From: Gemmatimonadota bacterium
GTDB taxonomy: Bacteria; Latescibacterota; UBA2968; UBA8231
Assembly (NCBI GenBank): GCA_009840005.1
Contig: VXOR01000108.1
Coordinates: 1 to 32,047 of the forward strand
Length of the DNA stretch: 32,047 nucleotides
Direction of reading: 5' to 3'
Shown: one piece after another, positions 30,041-32,047 of the stretch
How the letters are laid out: every line of letters starts with the position of its first letter
Numbering within the stretch: position 1 is the stretch's first letter
Notes under the pieces: generated by a model
What the model was told of the DNA's origin: nothing
Database searches by the model: none
The model's input: only the letters and a program-made list of their open reading frames with translations
Program-made: the position numbers and the translations under genes

Positions 30041-31174
30041 TCAAGCTGAGTCGTCTAGCTGGATGTCTTCCAGCATGATATATTCGCCAGTGTCTACACC
30101 TTGTATTATCACGTGCGAATCCCACATGGGGCGCACGATGTCATTCATCATGCCTTGTGGCACCTGTACGGTGTGTCTTTTATTGCCATCAATGACTTGT
30201 ATAACGTTGCTGTCTTCGCGCATCGCATCCGCGTGGCGTAATATCCCGCGTATTTCTATAGGTTCCCTTGGAGTAGTCTGCTGAGGTTCGACTCGCTGAG
30301 ACGATAACATTTCTGGTGGCAGTGATGGAAGTTCTGACGCCGGCATGGTAAGCCCTACAGAACGTTGTTCTCCGTCACGAACTGAGGTAAAACCTACCTG
30401 ACTGATTCGTTCGCCATCGGGCGCAATTTTTCTTGCCAGACCAAAGAAGTTCCGCAGATAAGCGGGGTCAGGAATGCGCTTCTGTATTTCGGTAATGTGG
30501 GAGCTGTTGATCAATGCAAGTAAGTCCATGAACTCATCGATGATAGCAGCCGTCTCAAGCATTCCCGAAAAATACAGTTGTGGCCTGCTGAATTTAAGCG
30601 TCACTGAGAAACTCCCGCTCCTAGGCACAGAAACCAGCGTCTGGTAATTTTCCCGTATTGCTTTTTGTACACTCCCTCTCTCTCGGAAAGGCCGGTTCTG
30701 CTTTCGCTCAACGGTACGATGAATCAGTTTCGACGAGCTGCTGATACGCTCATATACTTCCTCTACGTTGACAAAACCATTTCCCACTTCTTGACCTGAG
30801 AGACTCAACTGAATCTCATCCTCCTGCAAAGTAATACCTTTCAGATCGAGGTGCCTTTGGAAGTAAATCTGCTCCAAAAGGTCACGCAACTCCTCCGCAA
30901 CCTCTGGATGCGGTTCCTGCGCCAGAGCAGTGGCTACTATTTTCTCAGCTCGGAGAAAGTCCCTGCAATCTAAGGCCAAGGTACCAGCGCTGCGATGCAA
31001 CACTGCCCAAGCCAACGCCTCTGTTTTGTCAAGCTCGTCAATGGCAGCCAATTCATAGTGAAGTGCCTGCTCAAAATACTCTATGGATTCTTCCGCATTG
31101 CCACGAGCCCTTCTTCTGAGACCGAGGTCTGCGAATTCCATAGCTTTTTTGTGGAGATCATTAACTGAGTTCAT
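30041..31174 (-). CDS. TPR-like protein of unknown function, second gene of a two-gene module
   Basis: 377 aa; the start ATGA overlaps the stop of the upstream 170-aa gene by four bases. The N-terminal ~100 residues are helical repeats of TPR type (AMEFADLGLRRRARGNAEESIEYFEQALHYE read around residues 11-41; LAWAVLHRSAGTLALDCRDF). After a linker comes a conserved-looking region with LIHRTVERKQNRPFRERG and RIPDPAYLRNFFGLARKIAPDGE. The C-terminal part (~300-377) is a small beta-rich domain (IEIRGILRHADAM, HVIIQGVDTGEYIMLEDI). I recall similar gene pairs from cyanobacteria, annotated as hypothetical or TPR proteins. No enzyme motif is seen. Confidence 0.72.
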   Translation of the reverse strand: MNSVNDLHKKAMEFADLGLRRRARGNAEESIEYFEQALHYELAAIDELDKTEALAWAVLHRSAGTLALDCRDFLRAEKIVATALAQEPHPEVAEELRDLLEQIYFQRHLDLKGITLQEDEIQLSLSGQEVGNGFVNVEEVYERISSSSKLIHRTVERKQNRPFRERGSVQKAIRENYQTLVSVPRSGSFSVTLKFSRPQLYFSGMLETAAIIDEFMDLLALINSSHITEIQKRIPDPAYLRNFFGLARKIAPDGERISQVGFTSVRDGEQRSVGLTMPASELPSLPPEMLSSQRVEPQQTTPREPIEIRGILRHADAMREDSNVIQVIDGNKRHTVQVPQGMMNDIVRPMWDSHVIIQGVDTGEYIMLEDIQLDDSA

Positions 31175-31683
31175 TTCTTTTTTATTTCCGCAAGTGGCCG
31201 CCCGAATTCAACTACGATTGCGTAAGCCGGTAATTCCTGATCATCCGACCGATTCATCTGGCGCAATTTCTGTTTCACTCTTGTTTTGATTTGGCCATCA
31301 TTACCATTTCGGATGCCGGACACTTCCATCCTTGCTTTAAAGTCTAGTGCATCGTCCCCAAGCCAATAATCGAATCCAGTACCCTTTCGTGAACGCAATA
31401 CAACCGTGTAACCGATTTCCCGACTTGCCAGTAGGACAGCAATGCCGGCAGCACCGTCTTCGGTAGCCTCCTCATCGTCATTCCAAGTCCGGCGGGCTTG
31501 GTCAGTGACCTGCGGCCAATCTAGTCGATAACTGTTGTTAGCGCCATTACGGACAGTAAGGCAAGTACCTGGTGTATGATCCTGAGATTCTAGGCAAACG
31601 GCTCCAGCTTCGGCCAACTCGTTACCCTTTGCTCGTGAGATACCTGGGATGTCGTCAGTGTCCAGTTCGTTCAAATCCAGCAT
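31171..31683 (-). CDS. 170-aa conserved hypothetical protein, first gene of the module
   Basis: 170 aa; ATG at 31681-31683 without a clear ribosome site. Sequence features: LNELDTDDIPGISRAKGNELAEAGAVCLES near the N-terminus (read in parts), TDQARRTWND, GAAGIAVLLASREIGYTVVLRSRKG, GFDYWLGDDALDFKARMEVSGI, QIKTRVKQKLRQMNRSD and a C-terminal PAYAIVVEFGRPLAEIKKK. The FDYWLG...ARMEVSG arrangement recalls the core of PD-(D/E)xK-type proteins but lacks the usual ExK lysine, so nuclease activity is speculative. It is translationally coupled to the TPR-like gene. Found, by recollection, as a conserved pair in cyanobacteria. Confidence 0.7.
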   Translation of the reverse strand: MLDLNELDTDDIPGISRAKGNELAEAGAVCLESQDHTPGTCLTVRNGANNSYRLDWPQVTDQARRTWNDDEEATEDGAAGIAVLLASREIGYTVVLRSRKGTGFDYWLGDDALDFKARMEVSGIRNGNDGQIKTRVKQKLRQMNRSDDQELPAYAIVVEFGRPLAEIKKK

Positions 31684-31799
31684 TTACTAACCCAGATAGC
31701 GAATCATGCGGTTGACTCTTTGATCAGACGATTGATTGGCGGCAGTTTCGCCCAATGCAGTGTCCTTGAGTACGGCAGAAGTCTTTGAATAGGGAGTTT

Positions 31800-32047
31800 T
31801 GGTCCGTTAGTCAAGTAATATAATTTCTTTTGAACATAGTCAAATCGGCCGCGGATTCAACTCGTAAGTGCAATTTGGCCGTGTTTAGGTTGAAATGCTG
31901 TTTCCTTGTATAAGATTTCATGGGGCGTTTGAAAAGCCAATCCCTTTCGCGGCCGATGATTGAGCCGATCCATGATGTGGTGTATCTGCGCTTGCGACAG
32001 CGTATCCAAGGCGGTGCCTTTGGGCACATACTGACGAATCAGCCCGT
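31800..32047 (-). mobile_element. Right part of an IS30-family insertion sequence, cut by the window edge
   Basis: Contains the 3' end of an IS30-type transposase gene. The outer boundary is probably near 31800, where TTGGTCCGTTAGTCAA begins; a TAGTCAA motif occurs twice (31808-31814 and 31837-31843), as could be expected near a terminal repeat. The exact inverted repeat cannot be set without the other end. Between it and the 170-aa gene (31684-31799) no feature is seen. Confidence 0.7.
31857..32047 (-). CDS. IS30-family transposase, C-terminal fragment (5' end outside window)
   Basis: Read from the window edge, the last 62 codons are QYVPKGTALDTLSQAQIH, then HIMDRLNHRPRKGLAFQTP, HEILYKETAFQPKHG and QIALTS, stopping with TGA at 31859-31857. 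The PKGT...L...LN.RPRK.L.F.TP.E pattern is the standard end of IS30 DDE transposases. A different frame is also open here but does not encode the motif. The gene is intact as far as seen. It suggests mobility at the right edge of the accessory region. Confidence 0.88.
   Translation of the reverse strand, partial: GLIRQYVPKGTALDTLSQAQIHHIMDRLNHRPRKGLAFQTPHEILYKETAFQPKHGQIALTS

Noticed and set aside
31811..32029. 72-codon minus-strand frame at the window end
   Set aside because: Wrong frame of the IS30 transposase; the adjacent frame gives the PKGT...RPRK.LAFQTP family ending.

Overview
The window reads as a contig end from an uncultivated, GC-rich bacterium, probably a metagenome-assembled genome. 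The first partial gene carries a YPNPFNP FlgD-like C-terminal sorting domain, which is typical of the FCB superphylum and neighbouring candidate phyla (Latescibacterota-like, Gemmatimonadota-like). GTG and TTG starts are frequent. The phylum assignment is inference only; no rRNA or other phylogenetic marker was analysed. The first ~81 bases are not genomic: they are a poly-C run followed by an exact 27-base match to the Illumina Nextera transposase adapter.

Layout. 1-3.1 kb: tail of a secreted FG-GAP/sorting-domain protein, a terminator, then a large flavoprotein fused to a NapH-like membrane iron-sulfur module. 3.1-6.0 kb (minus): a glycine-zipper protein resembling the C-terminal part of E. 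coli YeeR, and a two-domain polyphosphate:AMP phosphotransferase. 6.2-7.4 kb: aroC, convergent with a minus-strand block (7.5-11.3 kb) holding an Ldh2-family dehydrogenase, carA, a short CNNM/CBS protein and a SWIB protein with a histone-H1-like tail. A near-perfect palindrome separates aroC from this block.

11.6-26.4 kb is one long co-directional housekeeping run on the plus strand: proC-hisH-hisF-proB, an FtsB/DivIC-like gene, recO, glyS, tRNA-Leu(UAG), tig-clpP-clpX, engB, serA, purA, a methylisocitrate-lyase-like gene and a citrate/methylcitrate synthase. Several genes overlap at a GTGA junction or are separated by fewer than 20 bp, so translational coupling is likely. Tig, ClpP and ClpX form the classic folding/proteolysis cluster. 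The last two genes suggest a methylcitrate cycle, but prpD is not in the window.

From about 26.36 kb composition becomes visibly more AT-rich and the content accessory: a small HNH protein, a region with several overlapping open frames, a lipoprotein with Tyr/Ala-rich repeats, a small membrane-anchored protein and a 46-aa basic protein. These are mixed with strong inverted repeats. Two of the genes are each followed by the same element: a hairpin that starts with TGAC(C)A and ends with TGGTCA but has a different stem sequence, followed by a 26-bp tail identical at 24 positions. A separate 132-nt segment (28903-29034) is closed by an 18-bp inverted repeat and contains further small stems, so it is a candidate structured RNA. 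A core-like DUF4416 gene follows, then a two-gene module of unknown function (TPR-like protein plus 170-aa protein, ATGA overlap), and finally the 3' end of an IS30-family transposase cut by the window edge. No CRISPR array, complete prophage or complete known defence system was found. The most novel-looking material is the 28.2-29.4 kb palindrome-rich interval.
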